Source of the DNA: Comamonadaceae bacterium UBA4962
GTDB taxonomy: Bacteria; Pseudomonadota; Gammaproteobacteria; Burkholderiales; Burkholderiaceae_C
Assembly: GCA_002397315.1 (NCBI GenBank)
Contig: DHAE01000004.1
Span: forward strand, 124,001-188,000
Direction of reading: 5' to 3'
DNA: 64,000 nt
Shown here: one piece after another, positions 54,182-62,832 of the stretch
How the letters are laid out: every line of letters begins with the position of its first letter
Numbering within the stretch: the stretch's first letter is position 1
Notes under the pieces: generated by a model
Databases searched by the model: none
What the model saw: only the letters and a program-made list of their open reading frames with translations
Told to the model about the DNA's origin: nothing
Made by a program: the position numbers and the translations under genes

Positions 54182-55546
54182 ATGACTGTGCCGCCTCCCC
54201 TCTCTCCGCATCGCCTTGCCGCCTCCCGCGCCGCTGCCCCCGGCCACGGGGCGCTGGCGGTGGCCCTGGCCGGCATGGCATCGCTGGCCGCCGCCATGGG
54301 CATCGGACGGTTCGCGTTCACACCGCTGCTGCCGCTGATGCTGCAGGGCGGCGCGCTCACGCTGGCGGGCGGCAGTTGGCTCGCCACGGCGAACTACCTG
54401 GGCTACCTGGCGGGCGCGCTGGTCTGCATGGCGCTGCCGTGGCAGGCCCGGCGCCGGGGTCGGCACTGGCCCGCGGCGCGGATGGCCCGGTGGGGCCTCG
54501 TGGCCACCACGGTGCTCACGCTGGCCATGGCCCTGCCGGCCGCGCCAGCGTGGCCCACCTTGCGCTTCCTGGCCGGGCTGGCGAGCGCCTTCGTTTTCCT
54601 CAACGTGGCGGCCTGGTGCATGGCGCGCCTCGTGGCGCTCGGCCGCGCCGCGCTGGCGGGGCTGATCTTTTGCGGGCCGGGGCTGGGCATCCTGCTCACC
54701 GGCCTCTCGGCCAGCGCGATGGTGGCGTCCGGCTGGAGCGCCGCGGCCGGGTGGGCGGCTTTTGCGGCGCTGTCGGCCCTGCTGGGCGCAGCGGCCTGGT
54801 CGGTCCTGCGGGACGGGGAGGGCGCTGCGCCGTCCGCCATGGGCCCGAGCCCCGGCCCGGACGGGGATACCGCCGCGGCCGGTCCCGCCGCGGCCCGGCA
54901 GGAGGCCGTTGCGGGCGGCCCCCAGGGCGCGGTGCCGGACCGGGCCGGCCGCCGCGACGCCGTCCTGGCGCGCAGCCTGCTCACGGCGGCCTACGGGCTC
55001 GCCGGCCTGGGCTACATCGTCACCGCCACCTTCCTGCCGGTGATCGCCCGCGCCGCGCTGCCGCCCGGCTCCGCCTGGGTGGACCTGTTCTGGCCGATCT
55101 TCGGCGCCGGCGTGGCGCTGGGCGCATGGCTGTCCACGCGCACGCCCGCGCACTGGGACCGGCGCCGGCTGCTGCTCGCCGCCTACCTCGTGCAGGCGGC
55201 CGCCATCGGGCTCGGCCTGGCATGGCCGGGCGCCGCCGGCTTCGCGCTGGGCAGCCTGCTGCTGGGGCTGCCGTTCACCGCCATCACCTTCTACGCGCTG
55301 CAGGAGGCGCGGCGCATCTGGCCGCAGGCGAGCGACAGCTTCGCCGGGCTGCTGACGGCCGCCTACGGGCTCGGGCAGATCGCCGGCCCGCCGATCGTGG
55401 CCTGGATGCTGCACCACAGCGCGAGCGAGGCACGGGGCTTCACGCTGGGGCTGGGCGCCGCCGCATCGGCGCTGGTGCTGGGGGCTGCGCTGCTGGCGGC
55501 GATGGCATGGCGCTGGCCGCTGAAGGCCGATCCGCCCGCGCCGTGA
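54182..55546 (+). CDS. YbfB/YjiJ-family MFS transporter
   Basis: 454 residues, about twelve hydrophobic helices. The start LAGMASLAAAMGIGRFAFTPLLPLML is the YbfB/YjiJ mark, repeated in the second half as LTAAYGLAGLGYIVTATFLPVIARA. A polar Pro/Gly-rich loop of some 60 residues separates the halves. Substrate unknown. It is divergent from a LysR gene, its likely regulator. Confidence 0.88.
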   Translation: MTVPPPLSPHRLAASRAAAPGHGALAVALAGMASLAAAMGIGRFAFTPLLPLMLQGGALTLAGGSWLATANYLGYLAGALVCMALPWQARRRGRHWPAARMARWGLVATTVLTLAMALPAAPAWPTLRFLAGLASAFVFLNVAAWCMARLVALGRAALAGLIFCGPGLGILLTGLSASAMVASGWSAAAGWAAFAALSALLGAAAWSVLRDGEGAAPSAMGPSPGPDGDTAAAGPAAARQEAVAGGPQGAVPDRAGRRDAVLARSLLTAAYGLAGLGYIVTATFLPVIARAALPPGSAWVDLFWPIFGAGVALGAWLSTRTPAHWDRRRLLLAAYLVQAAAIGLGLAWPGAAGFALGSLLLGLPFTAITFYALQEARRIWPQASDSFAGLLTAAYGLGQIAGPPIVAWMLHHSASEARGFTLGLGAAASALVLGAALLAAMAWRWPLKADPPAP

Positions 55547-55585
55547 GCCCGCTCGGCGCCGCAGCCTCGCGCAGGCGTGGCCGGT

Positions 55586-56884
55586 TCAGTGCCGCGCCGG
55601 GAGGCCGAGCGGCGCCGGGGCCGTGGCGATGCGCGCGCCTGCATCCACCGGGCCGATCGGCAGGGTGAGCACGAAGCAGGCACCCCCGCGCCCGTCGGGC
55701 CGGTCCTCGCAGCGCACGCTGCCGCCGTGCCGCTCCGCGATGGAGCGCACCAGCGCGAGGCCCAGGCCCACGCCGCCCGCTCGCTCGCTCGCGCCCGGCA
55801 GGCGGTAGAAGGGCTCGAATATGCGCTCGCGCTGTGCCGGCGGCACGCCGGGCCCGACGTCGCACACGCGCACCTCGGCCCATGGGCCGCTGCGCTGCAG
55901 CAGCACGGTGATCTCGCCCTGGCTGTAGCGGCGGGCGTTCTCCAGCAGGTTGCGCAGCGCCCGGCGCAACAGCTTCGCCACGCCCATCACCTCGAGTCCG
56001 TCCGCGCAGGCGCCGGCATCCAGTTCGGCATCCACGCGGGCGCATTCCTCGGCCGCCAGGCCCAGCAGCTCGACGGATTCCACCGTGCCCACGTCGGCCT
56101 CGCGCGCATCGAGGCGGCTGGCCAGCAGGATCTCGTCCACGAGCTGGTCCAGCTCGGCGATGTTGCGCAGGATCTCGGAGCGGAAGGCCGGCGACGGCGT
56201 GCTGCCCTGCATCAGCTCCAGGCCCATGCGGATGCGGGTGAGCGGCGAGCGCAGTTCGTGCGAGGCATTGGCGAGCAGCGATTTGTGCGACTTCACCAGC
56301 GTCTCGATGCGCGCGGCCGCGGCGTTGAACTGCCGGGCGAGGTCGGCCACCTCGTCCTGCCCGTGCTCGGGCACGCGCACCGAGAGATCGCCTTCGCCGA
56401 AGCGCTGCACGCTGCGTTGCAGCGTCTCCAGCCGCTGCAGCAGGCGCCGGATGATGGGGAACACGCCCACGGCCACCGCGATGCCGACGATGCCCAGCAT
56501 CCAGAGGAAGCCGAAGGGCGGGCGCGTCCAGAACGCGGCCTCGGGGCCGCCGCGCCGGTCGCGCTCGCTGCCCGGAGGATGGATGCGCGGAGAGAACTGC
56601 AGCGTGTGCGGCAACTGGCCGTCTTCGCCCTCCACGCTGAACTCCAGCTTGCCCGGCGGCGCGCCCGCGGGGGGCGGCACGCGGATCGCGAGGCCCCGCA
56701 GCACCGTCTGGCCCGACGCGTCCAGCAGCACCACCTCGCGCGGCGGCGGTGCCGGCTGCGACAGCGCGTTCTGCTCCGCCGCGATGCGCCATGCCCAGCC
56801 CACCGCCAGCGTGAGCACCGCCATCCCGCCGACCACGGCGAGCCAGATGCGCAGGTAGAGGCGGCGGGAAAAAGGATTGGACAT
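55586..56884 (-). CDS. Two-component sensor histidine kinase
   Basis: 432 residues. Membrane helices at about 8-30 and 126-145 enclose a periplasmic domain of some 95 residues; HAMP follows (RLETLQRSVQRFGEGDLSVRVPEHGQDEVADLARQFN). The H box is NASHELRSPLTRIR and the HATPase has N box LRNLLENARRYS, CDVGPGVP and GGVGLGLALVRSIAERHGG. It stands 53 bases behind the response regulator gene and forms an OmpR-type pair with it, most like RstB/CpxA kinases. Signal unknown. Confidence 0.94.
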   Translation of the reverse strand: MSNPFSRRLYLRIWLAVVGGMAVLTLAVGWAWRIAAEQNALSQPAPPPREVVLLDASGQTVLRGLAIRVPPPAGAPPGKLEFSVEGEDGQLPHTLQFSPRIHPPGSERDRRGGPEAAFWTRPPFGFLWMLGIVGIAVAVGVFPIIRRLLQRLETLQRSVQRFGEGDLSVRVPEHGQDEVADLARQFNAAAARIETLVKSHKSLLANASHELRSPLTRIRMGLELMQGSTPSPAFRSEILRNIAELDQLVDEILLASRLDAREADVGTVESVELLGLAAEECARVDAELDAGACADGLEVMGVAKLLRRALRNLLENARRYSQGEITVLLQRSGPWAEVRVCDVGPGVPPAQRERIFEPFYRLPGASERAGGVGLGLALVRSIAERHGGSVRCEDRPDGRGGACFVLTLPIGPVDAGARIATAPAPLGLPARH

Positions 56885-56937
56885 AGGCGTTCCAGAACGT
56901 GGCGGCGCAGTCGCTGAAGGGGTCGCCCTTCAGCGCA

Positions 56938-57657
56938 TCAGTCTTGCTGTTTTGCGAACACGTATCCCACACCGCGCACGGTGAGGATGCGGCGCGGGTT
57001 CTTGGGATCGGATTCGATCGCCGCGCGGATGCGGCCCATGTGCACGTCGATGGAGCGGTCGAAGGCCTCCAGCTCGCGGCCGCGCACGGCCTCCATGATC
57101 TGGTCGCGCGTGAGCACCCGGCCCGCGCGTTCGGCCAGCGCCACCAGCAGGTCGAACTGGTAGGAGGTGAGGTCCGCCGGCTGGCCGCCGACGGTGACGG
57201 AGCGCGCATCGCGGTCGATCTCCAGCGTGCCGAAGCGCATGGCCTGCGACGGCGCGGCGGGCCCGGTCTCGCGGCGCCGCAGGATGGCGCGGATGCGGGC
57301 GAGCAGCTCGCGCGGCTCGAAGGGCTTGGGCAGGTAGTCGTCGGCGCCCAGCTCCAGGCCGATGATGCGGTCCATCGGGTCGCCCTTGGCGGTGAGCATC
57401 AGCACCGGCACCTGGGCCGCGGCGCCCGGCAGCGAGCGGATGCGGCGGCACACGTCGAGCCCGTCCATGTCGGGCAGCATCAGGTCCAGGATCACCAGGT
57501 CGGGCAGCGCACCGGCATCGCCGCCCTGCAGGCGGGCCATGCCGCTCTGGCCGTCGGCCATGTGGGTGACCTCCAGGCCCGACTGGCCGAGGTATTCGAT
57601 GACCATCTGCGCGAGGCGGAAGTCGTCTTCGATCATCAACAGCTGGGCGGTACTCAT
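56938..57657 (-). CDS. OmpR-family response regulator
   Basis: 239 residues from ATG 57657. Receiver with E10, D11, D12, phospho-acceptor D58 in LVILDLMLPDMDG and the KPFEPREL lysine; the winged-helix output domain has LTSYQFDLLVALAERAGRVLTRDQIM and SIDVHMGRIRAAIE..ILTVRGVGYVF. It is first in the two-gene unit with the sensor kinase. Closest in layout to RstA; targets not known. Confidence 0.95.
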   Translation of the reverse strand: MSTAQLLMIEDDFRLAQMVIEYLGQSGLEVTHMADGQSGMARLQGGDAGALPDLVILDLMLPDMDGLDVCRRIRSLPGAAAQVPVLMLTAKGDPMDRIIGLELGADDYLPKPFEPRELLARIRAILRRRETGPAAPSQAMRFGTLEIDRDARSVTVGGQPADLTSYQFDLLVALAERAGRVLTRDQIMEAVRGRELEAFDRSIDVHMGRIRAAIESDPKNPRRILTVRGVGYVFAKQQD

Positions 57658-57767
57658 GGCGTCTTTCGTCTTCTCCGCGGGGGGCGGATTCCCATGCTCG
57701 CCCCGGCGCATCTCGGGGCGTTGAAGTCTCCGTAAAGTTCAGGTAAACGCGGGCGGCACGATGGTGC

Positions 57768-59129
57768 TCAGGTGGAAGGGCGCACCTGCACGCGCGCGGC
57801 CAGCGCCACCAGCAGCAGCACGGGCAGCCCCAGCAGCGCGGTGGCCGCGAAGAACTCGGGGTAGCCGAAGGCATCCACGAACCGCCCCGAGAACCCCGCG
57901 ATCCACTTGGGGGCCAGCAGCATCATGGAGCTGAACAGCGCGTACTGCGTGGCCGAATATTGCACATTCGTGAGCGCCGAGAGGTAGGCGATGAACGCGG
58001 CCGAGGCGATCCCGCCGGCCAGGTTGTCGGCCGACACCACCAGCACCAGCAGCGTCACGTCGTGTCCCTGCGTGCCCAGCCAGGCGAACAGCAGGTTGCT
58101 CGCCGCGCTCAGCAGGGCGCCGAGCATCAGCACGCGCATCACGCCCACGCGCATCGACAGCACGCCGCCCACGAAGGCGCCGGCCAGCGTCATGAACACG
58201 CCGAACACCTTGGTGACGGCGGCCACCTCGTCCTTGGTGTAGCCCATGTCCACGTAGAAGGGGTTGGCCATGATGCCCATCACCACGTCGCTGATGCGGT
58301 AGACGGCGATCAGCGCCAGGATCAGCGCGGCCTGCCAGCGGTAGCGCGCGATGAAGTCCGCGAACGGATCGATCAGCGCGCCGCGCAGCCACTCGGCCGC
58401 GTTGCGCGCGGGCGGCAGCGGGCGCGGCGCGGGCTCGCGCGAGAGCAGCACCGTGAGCACGCCCACCAGCATCGAGCCGGCCATCACCAGGTAGGCCGTG
58501 CGCCATGCGCCGGGCTGGTAGCCCGCGAGACCGGGCACCTCGGCGCGCGCGGCCACCCACAGCACGCCGGCGCCGGCCCAGATCATCGCCAGCCGGTAGC
58601 CCGTCTGGTAGGTGGCGGCCAGCGCGGCCTGCCGGTCGGCATCGGCCGATTCGATGCGGAAGGCGTCGAGCGCGATGTCCTGCGTGGCCGAGCCGAAGGC
58701 CACCGCCAGCGCGCACCACACCATGGGCGCCAGGGCCGCGCGCGGATCGTTGAAGGCCATGCCCGCCAGGCCCGCCATCACCAGCGCCTGCGAGAACAGC
58801 AGCCAGCTCCGCCGCCGGCCCAGCGTGCGCGTGAGCAGCGGCAGCGGCATGCGGTCCACCAGCGGCGCCCAGACCCATTTGAAGGCGTAGGCGAGGCCCA
58901 CCCAGCTGAGGTAGCCGATGGTGGTGCGGTCCACCCCGGCCTCGCGCAGCCAGAACGAGAGCGTGCCCAGCACCAGCAGCAGCGGCAGCCCGGCCGAAAA
59001 GCCCAGCGCCAGCATGCGCAGGCTGGCGGGCTCGCCGTAAACACGCCAGGCGGCGCGCCACGAGCGGCGGGGCGCGGAGGCGGGGGGGGACGACGCGGAA
59101 GGGATTGCGGGAGGCGGAGAGGGCGGCAT
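57768..59129 (-). CDS. ampG: AmpG-family muropeptide permease
   Basis: 453 residues from ATG 59129. AmpG features: LRMLALGFSAGLPLLLVLGTLSFWLREAGVDRTTIGYLSWVGLAYAFKWVWAPLVDR, GSATQDIALDAFRIE and YRISDVVMGIMANPFYVDMGYTKDEVAAV. It brings anhydro-muropeptides into the cytoplasm for recycling and so feeds beta-lactamase induction. It is divergent from the PIP-box gene, 170 bases apart. Confidence 0.92.
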   Translation of the reverse strand: MPPSPPPAIPSASSPPASAPRRSWRAAWRVYGEPASLRMLALGFSAGLPLLLVLGTLSFWLREAGVDRTTIGYLSWVGLAYAFKWVWAPLVDRMPLPLLTRTLGRRRSWLLFSQALVMAGLAGMAFNDPRAALAPMVWCALAVAFGSATQDIALDAFRIESADADRQAALAATYQTGYRLAMIWAGAGVLWVAARAEVPGLAGYQPGAWRTAYLVMAGSMLVGVLTVLLSREPAPRPLPPARNAAEWLRGALIDPFADFIARYRWQAALILALIAVYRISDVVMGIMANPFYVDMGYTKDEVAAVTKVFGVFMTLAGAFVGGVLSMRVGVMRVLMLGALLSAASNLLFAWLGTQGHDVTLLVLVVSADNLAGGIASAAFIAYLSALTNVQYSATQYALFSSMMLLAPKWIAGFSGRFVDAFGYPEFFAATALLGLPVLLLVALAARVQVRPST

Positions 59130-59173
59130 GCGGAGGGAGGGGGCGGTTGAAGGGCGCAAGGTGTACCGGGTTC

Positions 59174-59198
59174 TTCGCGCACCGGCGTAGATTTTCGT
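59174..59198 (+). promoter_or_regulatory. Perfect plant-inducible-promoter (PIP) box
   Basis: TTCGC (59174-59178) and TTCGT (59194-59198) are separated by exactly 15 bases, fitting TTCGB-N15-TTCGB without mismatch. This is the binding site of HrpX/HrpB-type AraC activators of plant-pathogen type III secretion genes. It ends 101 bases before the ATG at 59300. A YANNNT -10 box at the preferred 30-32 bases is not present; the nearest (CACGCT, 59255-59260) is 56 bases on. Confidence 0.75.
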
Positions 59199-59299
59199 CT
59201 GTGTTCTGCCGTGGAAGTGCAGCGGGAAGAGGATCGCACGCAATCGAACTGGTGCACGCTTTTTATCCGCCATTCCGGGCGCCTGAAGATGTGCCGAAA

Positions 59300-60874
59300 A
59301 TGATCCAAGCACCCATGAGAAAAAACCTTGCCGGGCGTGCCGCACAGGCTGCACGACCCTCGATGGCCATCCAGCCGCAGGCGAATCCGACACGGCCTCC
59401 GGTGGCGGCGGCTCCCGGAGTCCCCCTGCCCATCGCGCCGCGTGGGGCGCGGTCCATGAGCTCGGCGGCCCGGCAACAGGGGAACGTGGCGATCCCCTCT
59501 TCGACGAGGGGCGGCGACCCGGGCGGCATGCGCAATCTGTCGGCGCAGGCGGTGAAATATGTCCTCGGACTGGCTGCGGCGGGCTACCTCTACGACAAGA
59601 CCGCCAATCACTTCTTCCTGTCCACCACCTCCCTGCACGATGGCAAGGGAGGCTTCACCAGCAATATGCGGCTCGACAGGGCCGCCGCGGAGGCCGTGGC
59701 CTATCGCGAGCACTTCCATGCGGCCACGCCCGGGGAGCGCGCGGTGCCGCCGCAGTGGCCGGTGTTCCTGAAACGGTGCGGAAACCGGCAGTTCGTTTCC
59801 ATGACCGACTACCGGGCGGCCACCAAGGTACACCTCATCGGGCGTACGGATACTCCCGAGGCCCGGGCGTCCCTGCTCAAGAGCCTCGAATGCCTGCAGG
59901 GCACTCTGGTGAAGCAGGAGTGCGTCGATCGCCATGCTCCCTCCCATGTCCCCGCTGATTTCGATCTGCGCAACAGCGCCGGATACGGCCAGAAAAACAA
60001 ATACGCCCTCGTGGGCGTGGCCAATCCGGGCACTGGTGCGCGTGGCTACGTGTCGCGATCGATCACCCAGCCATTCGTGAACCGTGGGTTGAGTCACTTC
60101 AGGGAGGAAACCGAGCGCCGGGGGGTGACCCTGCGTGAATGCGTGGAATCGCTGCAGGCGCAACTGGGCAGGGAAGGGGCGCTCAGCGGGACGGCCCAGT
60201 TCGCGGCCGGCCAGACCTTGCTGAATTTCCGGCAGGTCTATGCTTGCGACGAGCACTGGGGCCACGCCGAGAACGTCATCATGAAGTTCCTGGTGGAGCA
60301 CGGCCTTCTGTTGCAGCGCCAGACGCAGCGCATCGACGAAAGCCTCATGTTCGAGGACCCGTCCAAAAGCGTCTTCAAGCGGAACACGGGAGTCGTCGGT
60401 CCCCTGCTGCACCGGCTGGAGACGCGCTTCAAGGAATTCCTGTTGCGTGGTGACCCGGAAGGCCTGGAAGACATCCGGCCCATGGCGCTTTCGAAGAACA
60501 TGGAAAACCTGGCCATTGCCCACTTCAAGCTGAACGAACGCGGAGACGGTTTCGAGGACTGCTCGGGCCTGGGGGATTCGTTCACTGCCGCCAACGCCGT
60601 CGCCTGCATCAACCATGCGAGATGCATGAGCGGAGAGCCGCGCCTGTCGGTGCAGGATGTGGAGGTGCTCATCGCCTGCCTGAACGCCGTGTACGACGAC
60701 GCGAGCGGCAGCCGCCACACGCTCCAGGAGATCGCCCGGGGATGTTTTGCCGGCGCCGGGTACACGATCGAGGATGCGGACGCATTTTTCGAAGGCATTT
60801 GCCGCGAAGCGGCGCGAGAGTTCTACACGGGCAAGCAACTCGCCAAGGCCGGGCTGCCGGGTAGGCCGGCCTGA
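59300..60874 (+). CDS. Candidate type III secretion effector of unknown family
   Basis: 524 residues from ATG 59300; the frame is open from 59105 but that would place the PIP box inside the gene. Residues 1-75 are disordered, rich in Ala, Pro, Arg, Ser and Gln with no acidic residue before D73, as in type III secretion signals. A mildly hydrophobic helix follows (81-98). The remainder (100-515) is a globular, mainly helical region with eleven cysteines and striking segments such as CDEHWGHAEN (316-325) and FEDCSGLGDSFTAAN (418-432). I do not recognise the family and see no obvious catalytic motif. The region looks less G+C-rich than ampG beside it. Effector status rests on the PIP box and N terminus. 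Confidence 0.7.
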   Translation: MIQAPMRKNLAGRAAQAARPSMAIQPQANPTRPPVAAAPGVPLPIAPRGARSMSSAARQQGNVAIPSSTRGGDPGGMRNLSAQAVKYVLGLAAAGYLYDKTANHFFLSTTSLHDGKGGFTSNMRLDRAAAEAVAYREHFHAATPGERAVPPQWPVFLKRCGNRQFVSMTDYRAATKVHLIGRTDTPEARASLLKSLECLQGTLVKQECVDRHAPSHVPADFDLRNSAGYGQKNKYALVGVANPGTGARGYVSRSITQPFVNRGLSHFREETERRGVTLRECVESLQAQLGREGALSGTAQFAAGQTLLNFRQVYACDEHWGHAENVIMKFLVEHGLLLQRQTQRIDESLMFEDPSKSVFKRNTGVVGPLLHRLETRFKEFLLRGDPEGLEDIRPMALSKNMENLAIAHFKLNERGDGFEDCSGLGDSFTAANAVACINHARCMSGEPRLSVQDVEVLIACLNAVYDDASGSRHTLQEIARGCFAGAGYTIEDADAFFEGICREAAREFYTGKQLAKAGLPGRPA

Positions 60875-60937
60875 TGGCGCTCCGGGCAGTCCGCGGAATG
60901 CGTGACGCCCGGGCTGCGGGAGCGGTAGGATCTTCCC

Positions 60938-61699
60938 ATGTACTCCGGCGCCACGCTGTCCTGCACCCTCCGCCATTACAGCGGAGAGCACGCAGCGCAT
61001 GCACACGAACATGCACAGGTACTGGTCGGGCTGCAGGGGCGCATGGAGCTGGAGGTGGACGGCCGTTCGGCGTTCGTGGACACCGCCTGCGGCATCCTGA
61101 TACCCGCCGGTGCGCGCCACGGCTACCTGGCCTCGCCCGGGGCCCGCTTCTGCGTGGTCGATGCGGCGGCGCAACCGGGCATGGACCGGCTGCGCCGCTT
61201 CGCCGTGCCGGCCCAGGCCCGAGACGGCTTGGCGCGCGCCATCGGCGGAGGGGCCGGCGGCGTGTCCTGCCTGCCCTCGCTGCCCGGCGTGTGGATCGCA
61301 TCCGTCGTGCAGGGGGGGCAGGTGGCCGCCCACCTGGAAGCCCTGCTGGGCCGCGCGCCCCGCGTGCTGGCCCGCCGGGCGCTGCCCCTGGAGCGGTTGC
61401 AGCAGGCCGTGGAGGCCGCCCTGCACGAGCCCTGGTCCACGCCCCGCATGGCGGCCCTGTGCCACCTGAGCCCGCAGCGCTTCCATGCCCGCTGGCTGGA
61501 GCTCACGGGCGCGACGCCCCAGGCCTGGCTGCGCGGGCTGCGGCTGGATGCCGCCGCGCAGCGCATCGCGCGCGGACAGCGGCTGGAGGACGCGGCGCTG
61601 GCCTGCGGCTATGCCACGGGTACCGCCCTCGCGAGCGCGCTGCGCCGGGAGCGCGGCACGGGTGCCCGCGCGTTGCGCGGGGACGCGGGCAGGGGCTGA
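60938..61699 (+). CDS. AraC-family transcriptional regulator
   Basis: 253 residues. A cupin-like N-terminal domain (HAAHAHEHAQVLVGLQGRMELEVDGR, GILIPAGARHGYLA) is followed by the helix-turn-helix pair (HEPWSTPRMAALCHLSPQRFHARWLELTGATPQAWLRGLRLDAAAQRIARGQRLEDAALACGYATGTAL). The final FRRxxG signature is degraded to ALRRERGTGARAL. It lies in front of an EamA transporter, its likely target. Confidence 0.9.
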   Translation: MYSGATLSCTLRHYSGEHAAHAHEHAQVLVGLQGRMELEVDGRSAFVDTACGILIPAGARHGYLASPGARFCVVDAAAQPGMDRLRRFAVPAQARDGLARAIGGGAGGVSCLPSLPGVWIASVVQGGQVAAHLEALLGRAPRVLARRALPLERLQQAVEAALHEPWSTPRMAALCHLSPQRFHARWLELTGATPQAWLRGLRLDAAAQRIARGQRLEDAALACGYATGTALASALRRERGTGARALRGDAGRG

Positions 61700-61770
61700 A
61701 GCACGGCGTGCGGCGCACTTCGAGCGTTGCGCGACATCCGGCGTCCGCGCCGCGTGGCACGCTCGCAGCC

Positions 61771-62736
61771 ATGTCTTCCCCATCGCCAGCGACTTCTTCC
61801 GCGACGCCATCCTCCCTCGCCTCCCGTCTGCCCGCGCCGTCCGCAGCTCGCGCGTCGCTGGGCATCGGCATGGTGCTGCTCGCCGCCGTGCTTTGGGGCA
61901 CGACGGGCACGGCGCAGAGCCTCGCGCCTTCCGGCCTGGCGCCGGTGTGGGTCGGGGCGCTGCGGCTGCTGATCGCCGGTGCCTTCTTCGCGGCGCTGCT
62001 GCGGTGGCAGGGCGGGGCGCGCGGGCTCGGTGCGCTGCCCTGGCGCGGCGTCCTGGCCGGCGGGGTCTGCGTGGCCGCCTACAACCTGAGTTTCTTCGCC
62101 GGGGTGAAGGCCAGCGGCGTGGCGCTGGGCACGGCGATCGCCATCGGCAGCGGGCCGATCTGGGCCGGGCTGCTGCAGACCGTGGTGCAGCGCCGCTGGC
62201 CCGCGGCCGTCTGGTGGGCAGGCACGCTGCTCGGCGTGGCCGGCGGCGCGGCGATGGCGCTGGACGGCCGCACCAGCGTGCAGGCGCCGCCCGGCGGCAT
62301 CGCGCTGTGCCTGCTGGCGGGCCTGTCGTACGCCGCCTATGCGCTCGTCAACCAGCGGCTGGTGGCCCGTGCCGCGCCGGGGGCGGTCAACCTGGCGGTG
62401 TTCGGCTCGGCTGCGCTGCTCTCCCTGCCGGCGGCTTTCGCCATCGCCGGGCCGCTCGCGATATCGGCGCGCGCCTGGGGCGTGGTGTTGTACCTGGGCG
62501 TGGTGGCCACCGGACTGGCGTATCTGCTGTTCACGCATGCGCTGCGGCACATCAGCGGCGCGACCGGCGTCACCCTCGCGCTCGCCGAGCCGGTCACCGC
62601 GTTCGCGCTGGCCGTGGGGGTGGTGGGGGAGTCGCCGTCCACCATGGCGGTGTGGGGGCTCGCGGGCGTGCTGGGCGGGCTGCTGATCGTGGTGTGGTCG
62701 GAAATCCGTGGCCGCAAGGGAGCCGCCGCCGGGTGA
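61771..62736 (+). CDS. DMT-superfamily (EamA) transporter
   Basis: 321 residues; about 25 polar residues, then ten hydrophobic segments in two EamA repeats, beginning GIGMVLLAAVLWGTTGTAQSLAP and with AYNLSFFAGVKASGVALGTAIAIGSGPIWAG. The second repeat has TGVTLALAEPVTAFALAVGVVGESPS. It probably exports a small metabolite. It lies 71 bases behind the AraC gene. Confidence 0.9.
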   Translation: MSSPSPATSSATPSSLASRLPAPSAARASLGIGMVLLAAVLWGTTGTAQSLAPSGLAPVWVGALRLLIAGAFFAALLRWQGGARGLGALPWRGVLAGGVCVAAYNLSFFAGVKASGVALGTAIAIGSGPIWAGLLQTVVQRRWPAAVWWAGTLLGVAGGAAMALDGRTSVQAPPGGIALCLLAGLSYAAYALVNQRLVARAAPGAVNLAVFGSAALLSLPAAFAIAGPLAISARAWGVVLYLGVVATGLAYLLFTHALRHISGATGVTLALAEPVTAFALAVGVVGESPSTMAVWGLAGVLGGLLIVVWSEIRGRKGAAAG

Positions 62737-62832
62737 GGGCCTCCGCTTCGGGGCGCTGCTTCGGCAGCGGGGACATTTGCGCAGCCCGCCTACAGCCGGG
62801 CTGTGCGCGGCCCCACTAGACTCTGCCCCATC

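Noticed and set aside
59105..59299. Upstream extension of the PIP-box gene to an earlier ATG
   Set aside because: The extra 65 residues would be encoded across the PIP box and its promoter, and they do not look like a secretion signal.
58778..61810. Stop-free minus-strand frame of about 1,000 codons
   Set aside because: Antisense to the PIP-box gene and the AraC gene; lacks domain-like sequence and a plausible start.
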